Part shown: piece by piece, positions 25,483 through 34,220 of the stretch
Layout of the letters: every line of letters starts with the position of its first letter
Position numbering within the stretch: the stretch's first letter is position 1
Assembly (NCBI GenBank): GCA_044360075.1
Contig: JBIKLA010000008.1
Span: 62,001 to 126,000 of the forward strand
Direction of reading: 5' to 3'
Length of the DNA: 64,000 nucleotides
Source of the DNA: OMII01 sp947467385
GTDB lineage: Bacteria > Bdellovibrionota_C > UBA2361 > OMII01
Notes under the pieces: model-generated
Databases searched by the model: none
Told to the model about the DNA's origin: nothing
What the model saw: the letters and a program-made list of their open reading frames with translations, nothing else
Translations under genes and position numbers: made by a program

Positions 25483-26823
25483 ATGCACACGATTTTTCGC
25501 TTCGTAGTCCTGTTCGTCATCGGTGCCCTGTGCGCCCAGGTCGCGTGGGCTGAGGTCTCGCCTCAGGTAGCGGCGCTCCGGAGCGAGTACCTCCGGCTGC
25601 GCAATAACGATCCGGTCGGCGCATCCCCCCAGCATCGGCAGGAATGGCTTGCCCTTTCGAGGCGCATGAGCGCAGTCCTGGCCAAGAATCCGCAAGGGGA
25701 AGAGGCCGCGAGGGTGCGCCTTTATGCGGCGGATACCGACCTGAGGCTATACCACGCCACCAAAGATCCCCGTTACGTGCGCAGCGCCTCCGATGTGCTT
25801 CGGCCGCTGGCGGCAGTGGGGGTGCCCGCAGCGGAACAGGGGGCAGCACTCGTCATGTTGGGGGACATTGAGGTTTCGTCCGGAGGAGATCGCGACAAGG
25901 CCAGTGACCTCTATGCGCGTGCGGCTCGGGCCGGCGGCTCTGCTCGGGAGCGAGGGGAGGAGCGGCTGCAGAGCCTCCGCAATCGCACATTTGACTCCCT
26001 CTTGCCATCTTCCGATATCGAGACTCCAAGAATAGTCCGCAGGGTTTCGAGGCCGCAGGGCTGGTCGGCTGGCCCGGTAGTGCTCGATCCGGGGCATGGA
26101 GGGTACGACGTGGGTGCGGTGGGGCTGCACGGGCTTGAGGAGAAGGAGATCACGCTTGATGTCGCCAAGCGAGTGAGGAATGTCCTGTCTGAGCGCTATT
26201 CGATCCCGGTGCTGCTGACGCGTGAGTCGGACGAGTTCGTTCCGCTTGCCCGGCGCACGGCGTACGCAAATGGAAAGAAGGCCTCCGCCTTCGTAAGCAT
26301 CCATGTCAACGCCTCTGCTGCGCATGACGGGAGCGGCCTTGAGTCTTACTACCTAGACAACACCAATGACGCGGCGAGCCGCAGGCTGGCTGAGCGGGAG
26401 AACGGGGTCGCCGCCGGAGCAGGCGTGGATGACGTGTCGTTTATGCTGAGCGATCTCATTCAGAGCGGCAAGCTTGAGGATTCCATACTGCTGACGCGGG
26501 CGATTGATGGAGCGATGCGCGCTAAGGTGGCGCCATCATATCGCCAGGCGCGATTTTTGGGGGTAAAGAAGGGGCCATTTTTCGTTCTCGTTGGTGCGCA
26601 TGCGCCATGCGGCCTGATTGAGCTGTTCTTTGTCGACAACCCGCCCGATGCCGCGAAGCTGGCAGATGACAGTTTTCGCCAGGCGCTTGCCGCCGGCATC
26701 GCCCAAGGGATAGCGGCATACGTGCGGGGCGAGCTCGATGGTGCGGTCCCTGCCCGAGTGATGCCAGTCGCAGCGCGCCAGCCATCCGGAAAGGCCCGAA
26801 AGGGAAAGCGAGTGTACAGGTAA
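25483..26823 (+). CDS. N-acetylmuramoyl-L-alanine amidase (AmiC-like), periplasmic
   Basis: Zinc amidase that cleaves the amide between MurNAc and the stem peptide, usually for septum splitting. It has 446 aa: signal peptide (MHTIFRF...VAWAE), a helical N-terminal region of about 170 residues similar in size to a localisation domain, then an Amidase_3 catalytic domain. 'VVLDPGHGGYDVGAVG' (about 199-214), 'LEEKEITLDVAKRV', 'ASAFVSIHVNAS' and 'CGLIELFFVDNP' carry the zinc ligands and catalytic Glu. The tail is basic. The order of domains is that of AmiC/AmiB-type enzymes, but the N-terminal part does not look like a canonical AMIN domain. Confidence 0.92.
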   Translation: MHTIFRFVVLFVIGALCAQVAWAEVSPQVAALRSEYLRLRNNDPVGASPQHRQEWLALSRRMSAVLAKNPQGEEAARVRLYAADTDLRLYHATKDPRYVRSASDVLRPLAAVGVPAAEQGAALVMLGDIEVSSGGDRDKASDLYARAARAGGSARERGEERLQSLRNRTFDSLLPSSDIETPRIVRRVSRPQGWSAGPVVLDPGHGGYDVGAVGLHGLEEKEITLDVAKRVRNVLSERYSIPVLLTRESDEFVPLARRTAYANGKKASAFVSIHVNASAAHDGSGLESYYLDNTNDAASRRLAERENGVAAGAGVDDVSFMLSDLIQSGKLEDSILLTRAIDGAMRAKVAPSYRQARFLGVKKGPFFVLVGAHAPCGLIELFFVDNPPDAAKLADDSFRQALAAGIAQGIAAYVRGELDGAVPARVMPVAARQPSGKARKGKRVYR

Positions 26824-26836
26824 GTGTGGTGACGCA

Positions 26837-27475
26837 ATGCTTAAGATAGAGACGATTCCAGTAACAGATTTCATGCAGAATGCGCGGGTGGTGTGGGACT
26901 CTGGAACAAAGCAGGGGGTCATCGTCGATCCGGGCGGCGACGCGGAGGAGATCCTTGCGGTTGTTGATCGTGAGGGGCTCTCAATCAAGGAGATTTGGCT
27001 CACCCACTCGCACCTCGATCACTGCGGTGCGGTTGCTCCGCTCATGAAGAGGCTCTCGTGCGCCCTTGTGGCCCATCCAGAAGAGGCGATGATGCGTAGT
27101 GGGGTGCAGGCCATAGCTTCTATGTACGGCTTGCCGCAGTCTAAGTGGCATAACTGCCCGGAGCCGACTACCTGTGTCACCGGTGGAGAGGCCCTTACCG
27201 TGGGACCATACCAAGCCTCCGTTTTGTTCACCCCGGGGCATTCTCCGGGGCATGTGAGCTTCTATTTTTCCAATGAGAACACACTGTTATCCGGTGACGC
27301 CCTTTTTGCGGGTTCTATCGGAAGGACGGACCTCCCGGGTGGAAACCACCGCGAGCTGATTAGCTCTATTAAAGAGCGTATACTGTGCCTTCCAGATGAA
27401 ACGAGGGTCTTAAGCGGCCACGGAGAGGATACGACGGTGGGAAGGGAGCGCAAAAGCAACCCCTTCCTCGTATAA
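26837..27475 (+). CDS. Metallo-beta-lactamase-fold hydrolase (glyoxalase II-like)
   Basis: A 212-aa cytoplasmic protein of the YcbL/GloB-type MBL group. The metal motif THSHLDH (55-61), a later His in 'VLFTPGHSPGHVS', Asp in 'LLSGDALF' and a final His in 'VLSGHGEDT' complete the binuclear site. The short length without the GloB C-terminal helical domain favours the YcbL-like thiolester hydrolase group over true glyoxalase II. It follows the amidase by 13 bp and precedes coaBC by 5 bp, probably in one operon. Confidence 0.93.
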   Translation: MLKIETIPVTDFMQNARVVWDSGTKQGVIVDPGGDAEEILAVVDREGLSIKEIWLTHSHLDHCGAVAPLMKRLSCALVAHPEEAMMRSGVQAIASMYGLPQSKWHNCPEPTTCVTGGEALTVGPYQASVLFTPGHSPGHVSFYFSNENTLLSGDALFAGSIGRTDLPGGNHRELISSIKERILCLPDETRVLSGHGEDTTVGRERKSNPFLV

Positions 27476-27480
27476 GGTGC

Positions 27481-28731
27481 ATGAAAGCGCAACGAAGAAA
27501 AACGAGGGTCGTCCTCGGCATTACCGGCTCAATAGCCGCGTACAAGAGCGTGGAGATCACCCGATACCTCATGGCAAAAGGTTGCGAGGTACGCGCTGTG
27601 ATGACCGATTCCGCGGCCAAGTTCGTCACTCCTTTTGTTTTGGAGTCGATAACCGGCAGGCCGGTTACGGTTTCGTTTTGGAATGAGACGCAAGCCGGGG
27701 CGATCGGTCATATCGAGCTCGCAGATTGGGCTGACGTTGTCCTCGTGGCACCGGCGAGCGCAGACGTGATCGCTAAGCTACGGTATGGCTTCGCTGAGAC
27801 TCCGCTCCTCGCTGTAGCCCTCGCAACCAAGGCGCCGATCGTCATCGCCCCAGCGATGAACGTCAACATGTACGAGAACGCAGTCACTCAAGAAAACCTC
27901 GAAAGCCTCAGGGCTCGCGGTTTCCACATCGTTGAGCCCGACGCCGGCGCGCTTGCCTGCGGCTGGACCGGACGGGGCCGGCTCGCGGACCAGAGGGAGA
28001 TATTCTCTCAGGTGCGGCGCGCGCTCTCGCGCCAGGATTTGGCGGGAAAGAGCGTGATAATTACAGCTGGCCCCACCCGCGAGGCGATCGACCCGGTGCG
28101 GTACATCTCCAATCGCTCCTCGGGAAAGATGGGGCTGGCCCTTGCGCGCGAGGCGCACCGCCGGGGCGCTCGCGTCGTTGTTGTGTGCGGCCCGGTATCA
28201 GGCAAGCCTTGGCTGCCGCGCGGTATCGAGCGGGTGGACGTTACGTCGGCGTCTGAGATGCATAAGGCGGTCATGTCGCGTTTCCATTCGGGCGAGATCG
28301 ATATCGCCATTCTTGCGGCAGCGGTGGCCGACTTTCGGCCGGCGGAGCCGTCCCAGGAAAAGATCAAGAAGGCCTCTGCCCCAGATACGCTCGCGCTCGT
28401 TCCTAATGATGACATCCTTCGAGAGCTTGGAGAGGGCCGAGGATCGCATGGGCGGCCCATGCTTGTAGGGTTCGCAGTCGAAACGGGAGACGTCCAGTCG
28501 CTGGCTGCCGAGGCACGCCGCAAGATGGCCAGGAAGAATGCTGACATGATCGTCGGAAACTTGGCGAAAGATTCGTTCGACAAGGGCACAAACCAGGTCT
28601 ATATTGTCGCTCGTGACGGAAGCGAAGAGCTGATACCGACGATGAAAAAGTCGGGCATCGCGCGCCGCATCCTTGACCGTATTTCCGCCACTCAAGGTGC
28701 TCCGTGCCTCCACGAACCCGTTCAGCACTAG
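27481..28731 (+). CDS. coaBC: Bifunctional CoaBC (phosphopantothenoylcysteine synthetase/decarboxylase)
   Basis: Makes 4'-phosphopantetheine from 4'-phosphopantothenate, cysteine and CTP in coenzyme A synthesis. It has 416 aa. The N-terminal flavoprotein CoaC domain shows 'GITGSIAAYKSVEI', the catalytic His in 'IGHIELADWADVV' (about 77), 'PAMNVNMY' and the substrate-clamp Cys in 'ACGWTGRGRL' (about 160). The C-terminal CoaB domain starts at 'ITAGPTREAIDPVRYISNRS', with a Lys-rich loop ('EKIKKAS') in its expected place. No defect was seen. Confidence 0.97.
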   Translation: MKAQRRKTRVVLGITGSIAAYKSVEITRYLMAKGCEVRAVMTDSAAKFVTPFVLESITGRPVTVSFWNETQAGAIGHIELADWADVVLVAPASADVIAKLRYGFAETPLLAVALATKAPIVIAPAMNVNMYENAVTQENLESLRARGFHIVEPDAGALACGWTGRGRLADQREIFSQVRRALSRQDLAGKSVIITAGPTREAIDPVRYISNRSSGKMGLALAREAHRRGARVVVVCGPVSGKPWLPRGIERVDVTSASEMHKAVMSRFHSGEIDIAILAAAVADFRPAEPSQEKIKKASAPDTLALVPNDDILRELGEGRGSHGRPMLVGFAVETGDVQSLAAEARRKMARKNADMIVGNLAKDSFDKGTNQVYIVARDGSEELIPTMKKSGIARRILDRISATQGAPCLHEPVQH

Positions 28732-29153
28732 CCCGCTATCTCGACAAAGTTCGGCGCCTGTACCCGCACGGCATTCCCGCGGGCCTGCTCAAGCGCTCGG
28801 CGCCACTGGAGAATCCTGTCACCTGCTCCTTGGTCGTAATTTCTGGCTCAGGCGAGCTGTCGCATGACGAGCGGGATCTGATCGAGTCGATTCGCTCAAA
28901 AGCGCTCAAGCTTGCCGCGGAGCGGTGCCCTGTGGTTGTGGTACCGTCCGAGGCTGAGCTGGCTGCAACAGGGCAGCGCGCGGCCATTTCGATTATCTTC
29001 GGGGCGTCGGAGCCTCTCGGCCAGCTTCAAGAGAGCGAGGCTGGGATGGTTATGCGAACGCATTCGTTGGCGGCCGTCCAGGCTGACCAGGGGGCAAAAA
29101 GGGCAGTTTGGGGCCACCTAAAGGCTGTTTTGCCGCTCTTTTCATCGGAGTAG
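28704..29153 (+). CDS. Conserved-looking protein of unknown function
   Basis: A 149-aa soluble protein starting at GTG 28704 with AAGGTG 4 nt upstream; it overlaps the last 28 bases of coaBC. It begins with a basic patch (MPPRTRSALARYLDKVRRLYP). Two hydrophobic beta-like strands follow ('TCSLVVISGSGEL', 'CPVVVVPSEAEL') separated by a charged helix, a layout that suggests a small alpha/beta fold. No catalytic motif is recognised. Overlap with coaBC and same-strand position suggest co-translation. Confidence 0.65.
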   Translation: MPPRTRSALARYLDKVRRLYPHGIPAGLLKRSAPLENPVTCSLVVISGSGELSHDERDLIESIRSKALKLAAERCPVVVVPSEAELAATGQRAAISIIFGASEPLGQLQESEAGMVMRTHSLAAVQADQGAKRAVWGHLKAVLPLFSSE

Positions 29154-29171
29154 GGAAGCGCCCCTTCGCGC

Positions 29172-29480
29172 GTGTTCAGGTGGCCTGCGGCGTGCTATCG
29201 TTTCGCAGTGGTTGTGTACCTCGCCTTATTGCTTCTGGCTGCGGTAGTGCTCCTCCTCGGTGTGAGGGGCTTTGCTGCAGCGGGCCCCCCGTTTGATGTC
29301 GTTGGCCTCGTCGGCAGCGAGGGGGAGGCTGTGGAGAGCTTCTCCGAATCCGGCCGCGTCGTCGTGCGGGGCGAGATATGGAAGGCAGCAACGCGCCGCG
29401 GAATAATTCAGCGGGGGGAGCGGGTCAGGATTGTCGCAGTTGAGCCTGAGCTTACCCTTGTGGTTGAAAAGCTGGTCTAG
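29172..29480 (+). CDS. Short NfeD-family protein
   Basis: About 102 aa: one N-terminal membrane span ('VVVYLALLLLAAVVLLLG') followed by an OB-fold domain. The OB-fold carries the NfeD C-terminal signature: 'GLVGSEGEAVESF', 'GRVVVRGEIWKA', 'IIQRGERVRIVAVEPELTLVVE'. NfeD proteins pair with SPFH/stomatin-like proteins, and the next gene encodes one. The long NfeD serine-protease part is absent, so it is of the short class (NfeD1b-like). Start is uncertain: GTG at 29172, 29208 or 29214, none with a good ribosome site. Confidence 0.8.
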   Translation: MFRWPAACYRFAVVVYLALLLLAAVVLLLGVRGFAAAGPPFDVVGLVGSEGEAVESFSESGRVVVRGEIWKAATRRGIIQRGERVRIVAVEPELTLVVEKLV

Positions 29481-29525
29481 GGTGAAGGTTCCCGAGGCGG
29501 GGTAACGTTGAAAGGGTGATATCGT

Positions 29526-30269
29526 ATGGGTCTTGTTGTTCTTCTCTGTATCGCGCTGCTTGCCCTGCTGTTTTTCAGCTCGTACTCGATACGTGCCTAC
29601 GAGCGCGGTGTTGTGCTTCGTTTCGGTGTGTACCAGGGCATGAAGGAGCCGGGCCTACGCTTCGTTATTCCGTTTGTCGACGAGCTTACGAGGGTTGACC
29701 AGCGCGTTATTCCGATGGACATCCCTCCACAGGATATCATCACCCGCGACAACATCTCTATTAAGGTTAACGCCGTCCTGTTTTTCCGGGTTATTGACCC
29801 GTCTAAGGCTGTCCTCGGGGTAGAGAACTACCTCGACGCAACCAGCCAGATATCGCAAACAACCCTGCGCAGCGTCTGCGGAGAGGTTGAGCTCGATGAC
29901 CTGCTTTCGAAGCGGGACGACGTCAATCATCGTGTGCAGGGAATTATCGATCGACACACAGACCCATGGGGCATCAAGGTGTCGCTCGTGGAAGTCAAGG
30001 ACATCGACCTGCCACAGGAGATGCGCCGCGCCATGGCCCGCCAAGCCGAGGCCGAGCGCGAGCGCCGAGCTAAGATCATTCAGGCTGAGGGCGAATTTCA
30101 GGCCGCGGAGAAGCTCACGGCTGCTGCCAGCATCATGTCGAGGGAGGGGATGTCGCTGCAGCTGCGGTACCTGGAAACTCTCAAGCAGATCGCAGCAGAG
30201 AACAGCTCTACGATACTGTTTCCAATGCCAATAAACCTCCTTGATGCGTTCTCAAAGCCAAAAAGCTAG
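29526..30269 (+). CDS. SPFH/Band 7 (stomatin-like, slipin) membrane protein
   Basis: A 247-aa protein with an N-terminal membrane anchor ('VVLLCIALLALLFFSSYSI') and a Band 7 domain. 'AYERGVVLRFGVYQGMKEPGLRFVIPFVDELTRVDQRV' opens the domain and 'DNISIKVNAVLFFRVIDPSKAV' lies in its core. A charged coiled coil follows ('AEAERERRAKIIQAEGEFQAAEKL'). Slipins oligomerise at the membrane and organise microdomains or protect partner proteases. AAAGGG precedes the ATG. It is encoded right after the short NfeD, the common slipin-NfeD arrangement. Confidence 0.92.
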   Translation: MGLVVLLCIALLALLFFSSYSIRAYERGVVLRFGVYQGMKEPGLRFVIPFVDELTRVDQRVIPMDIPPQDIITRDNISIKVNAVLFFRVIDPSKAVLGVENYLDATSQISQTTLRSVCGEVELDDLLSKRDDVNHRVQGIIDRHTDPWGIKVSLVEVKDIDLPQEMRRAMARQAEAERERRAKIIQAEGEFQAAEKLTAAASIMSREGMSLQLRYLETLKQIAAENSSTILFPMPINLLDAFSKPKS

Positions 30270-30289
30270 GGCTTTTAGGCAGTGCCGGC

Positions 30290-31333
30290 ATGGATGACGC
30301 GCTCGTTCCATACACGTATGACCTCCCGCGAGACCGCATAGCGCAGCGGCCTGCGCACCCGCCTGAGTCGGCCCGAATGCTTGTCGTCGACAGTCGCAGC
30401 GGAGAGGTGCAGCACTCGGATTTCTCACGCATCGCCTGCTTCCTGCGGCGGGGAGACCACCTCGTCTTTAACGAGACAAAGGTTCTCCCGGCCCGGCTCT
30501 TCGGAGCGCTTGCCTCGCAGCCTGGAAGCGAGGTGGATGTGCTGCTCGTTGAGCAGCAGGGGCCGCAGCGCTGGCTGTGCCTCGGGCGGCCGCTGCGCAA
30601 GATAAAAGCCGAGGGCCGCCTCGTCTTTGGGGACAAGCTTCGGGCCGTGGTTGTGCCCTCAGGGCACGTTGATCGGGTAGTGCTCGATTTTGAGGCGTGC
30701 GACGGCAGCTCGTCGGTAGCCGATCTCATGCACGAAGTTGGTACGATGCCGATCCCACCGTACATCCGGTCTGGTCACGGCGACGAGCAGGACCGAAAGG
30801 ATTACCAGAGCGTCTTTGCGCGGCATGAGGGGTCTATTGCCGCCCCAACTGCATCGCTCCATTTTACGGAATCTCTCGTGGCGCAGCTCCGCACTGATCC
30901 TGGCGCTGACGTGTCAACGGTGACGCTCCACGTCGGGACGGCGAGTTTCCAGCCGGTGCTGATGGATGGCGCGCTACGGGCACCGGCTCGGGAGCATTTT
31001 GAAGTGCGAGGAGAGGTGCTGCAGGGCCTCAAAGAGAGCAAGGCGCGGGGGCACCGAGTCATTGCGGTGGGCACAACGGTAACCCGGGCGCTTGAGACGG
31101 CGGCGCGCTCCTCGTCATCCCTTGAAAAGGGTGGCACGGAGCTCTTTATTAAGCCTGGTTTTGAGTTTACGTTGGTGGACGTCTTGGTAACGAATTTTCA
31201 TCAGCCGGGAACGACACACCTGCTGCTGGTCGAGGCGCTGCTGGGAAGGTCGTTGGTGGCGAAGTGCTACGAGGAGGCGCTCCGCGAGGGATATCGCTTC
31301 CTTAGTTACGGAGACGGAATGTTGATACTATGA
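30290..31333 (+). CDS. queA: S-adenosylmethionine:tRNA ribosyltransferase-isomerase QueA
   Basis: Adds the epoxycyclopentanediol group to 7-aminomethyl-7-deazaguanine in tRNA, the step before queuosine. It has 347 aa. 'YDLPRDRIAQRPAHPPESARML' at the N-terminus, 'HLVFNETKVLPARLFG', 'GTMPIPPYIR' and 'DYQSVFARHEGSIAAPTASLHFTE' are conserved patches, followed by 'VTLHVGTASFQPV' and 'NFHQPGTTHLLLVEAL'. Its stop overlaps the tgt start by 4 bases (ATGA), so the two queuosine genes are coupled. Confidence 0.97.
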   Translation: MDDALVPYTYDLPRDRIAQRPAHPPESARMLVVDSRSGEVQHSDFSRIACFLRRGDHLVFNETKVLPARLFGALASQPGSEVDVLLVEQQGPQRWLCLGRPLRKIKAEGRLVFGDKLRAVVVPSGHVDRVVLDFEACDGSSSVADLMHEVGTMPIPPYIRSGHGDEQDRKDYQSVFARHEGSIAAPTASLHFTESLVAQLRTDPGADVSTVTLHVGTASFQPVLMDGALRAPAREHFEVRGEVLQGLKESKARGHRVIAVGTTVTRALETAARSSSSLEKGGTELFIKPGFEFTLVDVLVTNFHQPGTTHLLLVEALLGRSLVAKCYEEALREGYRFLSYGDGMLIL

Positions 31334-32460
31334 GCAGCCGGTACACCCTGATTAAGCGCGTCGGCAAAGCGCGGAGAGGATCGTTTCGCGCGCGGAGCGG
31401 AGAGTTTCAGACACCGACCTTCATGCCGGTCGGCACGAAGGCATCCGTGAAAGGTGTCGATGTCGAGAGGCTCGCTGAGTGCGGAGCCTCGGTTATGCTC
31501 GTGAACACGTACCACCTTTGGCTCCGTCCTGGCGCGGATCGCATCAGCCGGCTGGGAGGCATTCACGCCTTCACTGGATGGAAGGGGCCCATCCTGAGCG
31601 ACTCGGGCGGCTTCCAGGTGTTCAGCCTCAAGGGAATGCGCTCGCTCTCGGAGCAGGGAGTGGAGTTTCGCTCGCACCTCGACGGTTCAAAGCAGTTTCT
31701 CTCTCCGGAGGTCTCGATCGGTGTTCAGCAGACCTTAGGCGTGGACATTGCGATGGTACTCGATGAGTGCCCAGCAAGCGACATAAGCAGGGATGAGTTT
31801 GAGCGCTCGCTTGACCTGACTTTTCGCTGGGCGAAGCGGTCTCTGGATGCGCGAACTGATCCTGAGATGTGCATGTTCGGGATTACGCAGGGCGGATGCC
31901 ACCGAGAGCTCCGCACGAGGGCGGCGCAGCAGATATCGAGCTTGCCTTTCGACGGCTTCGCCATCGGGGGCCTGAGTGTCGGTGAGCCGAAAGCGTCTAT
32001 GTATGAGGTGCTCAGTTACCATGTGGATCAGCTCCCGGCCGATCACATCCATTACCTTATGGGCGTGGGCACGCCTGAGGACATTATCGAGGCGGTGTCT
32101 CAGGGAGTGGACATATTCGACTGCGTCATGCCCACGCGCTCGGGTCGCTTTGGGCGCGTTTTCATCGACAGCGATCCTCCCTTCATAAACATCAAGAACG
32201 CCCGCTTCGCTGAAGACACACGTCCGCTTGATGCGGGGTGTGCGTGTGTTGCGTGCCGGAGGTACACTCGAGCCTACGTTCACCACCTCTTTAAGGTGGG
32301 CGAGATGCTCGGCCCGCAGCTTGCCAGCATCCACAACCTGGCCCACTATCTGAGTCTTATGGGCCGCATCCGGGCCTCTATAGAGGACGAAAGCTTTCCG
32401 GCGCTCTACGCTTCGCTGAAGGCCCGCTGGGCTTCGCTCGACTTGCATGAGTTGGCATAA
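31330..32460 (+). CDS. tgt: tRNA-guanine transglycosylase Tgt
   Basis: Exchanges guanine-34 for preQ1 in tRNA with GUN anticodons. It has 376 aa. Asp in 'ILSDSGGFQVFSL' (about 89) and the nucleophile Asp in 'GVDIFDCVMPTRSGRFG' (about 261-264) are present. The zinc site 'CACVACRRYTRAYVHHLF' (about 302-319) has its three Cys and one His. It is coupled to queA. An imperfect hairpin with T-run follows immediately. Confidence 0.97.
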   Translation: MSSRYTLIKRVGKARRGSFRARSGEFQTPTFMPVGTKASVKGVDVERLAECGASVMLVNTYHLWLRPGADRISRLGGIHAFTGWKGPILSDSGGFQVFSLKGMRSLSEQGVEFRSHLDGSKQFLSPEVSIGVQQTLGVDIAMVLDECPASDISRDEFERSLDLTFRWAKRSLDARTDPEMCMFGITQGGCHRELRTRAAQQISSLPFDGFAIGGLSVGEPKASMYEVLSYHVDQLPADHIHYLMGVGTPEDIIEAVSQGVDIFDCVMPTRSGRFGRVFIDSDPPFINIKNARFAEDTRPLDAGCACVACRRYTRAYVHHLFKVGEMLGPQLASIHNLAHYLSLMGRIRASIEDESFPALYASLKARWASLDLHELA

Positions 32461-32486
32461 AAATCTCGCCGCTTGGGCGATTTTTC
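32461..32486 (+). terminator. Probable intrinsic terminator after tgt
   Basis: AAATCTCGCC-GCTT-GGGCGATTT forms a stem with a 2-base bulge and is followed by TTTT-C. It starts right after the tgt stop. It is weaker than the rpsA terminator because of the bulge. Confidence 0.55.
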
Positions 32487-32613
32487 TAGGTTCTGAGCCG
32501 CTTTTGTGGTGACATTGAAAGATCGCAATCGCTGCCATAACGGCGTATGACAACGAGCTCTTGATATTGTCCTACGCGGCTGATAAACAACCCCGGCTTT
32601 TTCGTTTCTCCCT

Positions 32614-33231
32614 ATGGAATCAGAGTCCTTCCGCTCACGAGTAATGGCGCTCATTCAAAAGAGCCGCAGGGCGTTGCGCCTGTACAACAGCGCAGGCAGC
32701 GCTTCTTTCGTGCGGCTTGAGGGTGCGACGGCAGAGCTGTCGGGTGCGCAGGTGGCCGAGTGGCGCGAAATAAACGGGCTTCTGCTACGCAAGCTTACTG
32801 AGGCGGCAGACTCGCCCAACACTAAGAAGCTCATTTACGACATCTTTGCGCTTCGCAACGAGTTCCAGTCCCTGTGGCGTTCCAGCGAGAGCGAGCTCGT
32901 CACATCCCAGCGCGAGCTGATCGCGTGTGCAGAGCGCGGAGACTTCATCAAGGCTACCTCGCTTGCGACTGTGCTGGTGAGCCTCAAGGCGAGGGTTCAG
33001 GCCGGGCAGGCGGCTCATCACGAGCTGGACATGCTTATCAAGAAGAGCCGGGTGGTACGCCCGGCAGCGGAGCTCTCTGAGGATGGCGCAACGGTTCTCT
33101 CGACCCTTGAGCTGCTGGATGAGCAGGCGATTGATGAGCTTGCGGATGACGGCAAGGATCAGCGCGGTGTACCGCAGCTCAAGCTTGCGGTGGGCGCAGG
33201 CAAGGTCATTCCGCTGAAGCGCAAAAGTTAG
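32614..33231 (+). CDS. Helical protein of unknown function
   Basis: A 205-aa predicted cytoplasmic protein, mostly helical and charged, with no signal peptide. A short basic segment ('KSRRALRLYNSAGSASFVRLEGATAEL') precedes a long Glu/Arg/Leu helix pair ('FALRNEFQSLWRSSESELVTSQRELIACAERGDFIKAT'), which may be coiled. The C-terminus is acidic then basic (PLKRKS). No family is recognised. It stands alone between the tgt terminator and the convergent PRTase gene. Confidence 0.65.
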   Translation: MESESFRSRVMALIQKSRRALRLYNSAGSASFVRLEGATAELSGAQVAEWREINGLLLRKLTEAADSPNTKKLIYDIFALRNEFQSLWRSSESELVTSQRELIACAERGDFIKATSLATVLVSLKARVQAGQAAHHELDMLIKKSRVVRPAAELSEDGATVLSTLELLDEQAIDELADDGKDQRGVPQLKLAVGAGKVIPLKRKS

Positions 33232-33257
33232 CGCTCGTTCGATACACGCTAGTTCTG

Positions 33258-33310
33258 TGGCGACCCACGCGATCTCTTTGGCGACTCACGAGAGGTTTCT
33301 GGCGCCAAAG
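33258..33310. repeat. Three phased copies of TGGCG, 21-bp period
   Basis: TGGCGACCCACG (33258-33269), TGGCGACTCACG (33279-33290) and the partial copy TGGCGCCAAAG (33300-33310) start exactly 21 bp apart, two helical turns. They lie in the 119-bp gap between two convergent genes. The period suggests stacked protein sites or a decayed tandem repeat; function unknown. Confidence 0.4.
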
Positions 33311-33350
33311 TTTCTGGATCACACGTTTTTTTCGGGGTGCTTTAGGAGCG

Positions 33351-33890
33351 CTACCCGACCTGGGTGAGCACTCGCACCGGCGCGCCCGTAAATGCCGACA
33401 CTACTGGCACCGGCCCAGGGCCGAAGGTGCGATCGATAAGTGTGGCCCAACACAGGACTGGAATGCCCTTGAGCGTGGCGCGCGTGTGCGCTTCAAGGCT
33501 GGATCGGGCAGTCGTGATTACGTCCGTGACGAGTATCGCAGAATGGCCCTTGTACTTCTCGCCGTGGCCGTTTGACATCTTGCTCTCAAGGTACTGCTCA
33601 AGCGGGACATCCTTGCCCTTGTTGTAGAGCTCCGAGTAGACGGCACAGAGGCGCTCCGCAAAGAACGAATAACCTCCCGGCAGCTTCAGAAAGAGCTGGG
33701 GCTTGCTTGGGGACACGACGTTCTTAATACGCTCCGCGACGTATTCCGCGCACGCATCCAGGTCGGCATCGCTCAGGTCGCCAACCCGATAGAAGATGCG
33801 GCTTTCGCACCGCCCTCCGATCGGAACCGGCTCCTCGTACTCCTCGGTGATGCGGCTAAAGATCTCCTCAAGCTCTTTGATACTGGCCAT
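33351..33890 (-). CDS. Orotate-phosphoribosyltransferase-like protein
   Basis: A type I PRTase-fold protein of 179 aa beginning MASIKELEE, with GGGAAGAG upstream; the longer frame to 34001 is not supported. 'LFLKLPGGYSFFAERLCAVY' is close to the OPRT substrate region. 'AILVTDVITTARSSLEA' is the PRPP loop, but the usual acidic pair (D-D) is T-D here and the Gly after TT is Ala. Orotate activity is therefore uncertain; a divergent PyrE or a PRTase paralogue with another base as substrate are both possible. It is divergent from ispG. Confidence 0.75.
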   Translation of the reverse strand: MASIKELEEIFSRITEEYEEPVPIGGRCESRIFYRVGDLSDADLDACAEYVAERIKNVVSPSKPQLFLKLPGGYSFFAERLCAVYSELYNKGKDVPLEQYLESKMSNGHGEKYKGHSAILVTDVITTARSSLEAHTRATLKGIPVLCWATLIDRTFGPGPVPVVSAFTGAPVRVLTQVG

Positions 33891-34220
33891 CTCTTCCCTA
33901 CGGGTTGTTTTATTCCTAAGCGTCCAAGGACGCGCTCCGAGCGGTCCGCTGGGCACCTCCAAACGGGTACCGATTCCTTTGCGGCATCGCCATGTCTCCA
34001 CTCAGGCTGCCTCGTTGCGCATGCTGTTGGCTGCAAGGCGCCCTAGAGTCGGCAGCCCAAGGAGGATACAATAATTATCGTGTCTTAACAGGGGGTTTTA
34101 TTGGCGGTAGAAGCTGCGCCGGAGCTTAAACATTAGCCCTCGCCGTATAGCCACGGAAGAGGTAAAAAGCTAGAATCGTCGCTGTTTTAGTCAGAAAAAT
34201 CGCGAAGTTCGGTAGTGCCC
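33891..34220. other. Divergent intergenic region (OPRT-like / ispG)
   Basis: No gene seen in these 330 bases. It should carry the promoters of both flanking genes. TACAAT (34067-34072) and TAGAAT (34171-34176) are possible -10 elements toward ispG, but neither has a convincing -35 at the right distance. No tRNA-like cloverleaf was found. Confidence 0.5.

Noticed and set aside
34002..34220. Possible tRNA in the gap before ispG
   Set aside because: No acceptor stem, T-loop GTTCRA motif or cloverleaf pairing could be drawn on either strand.
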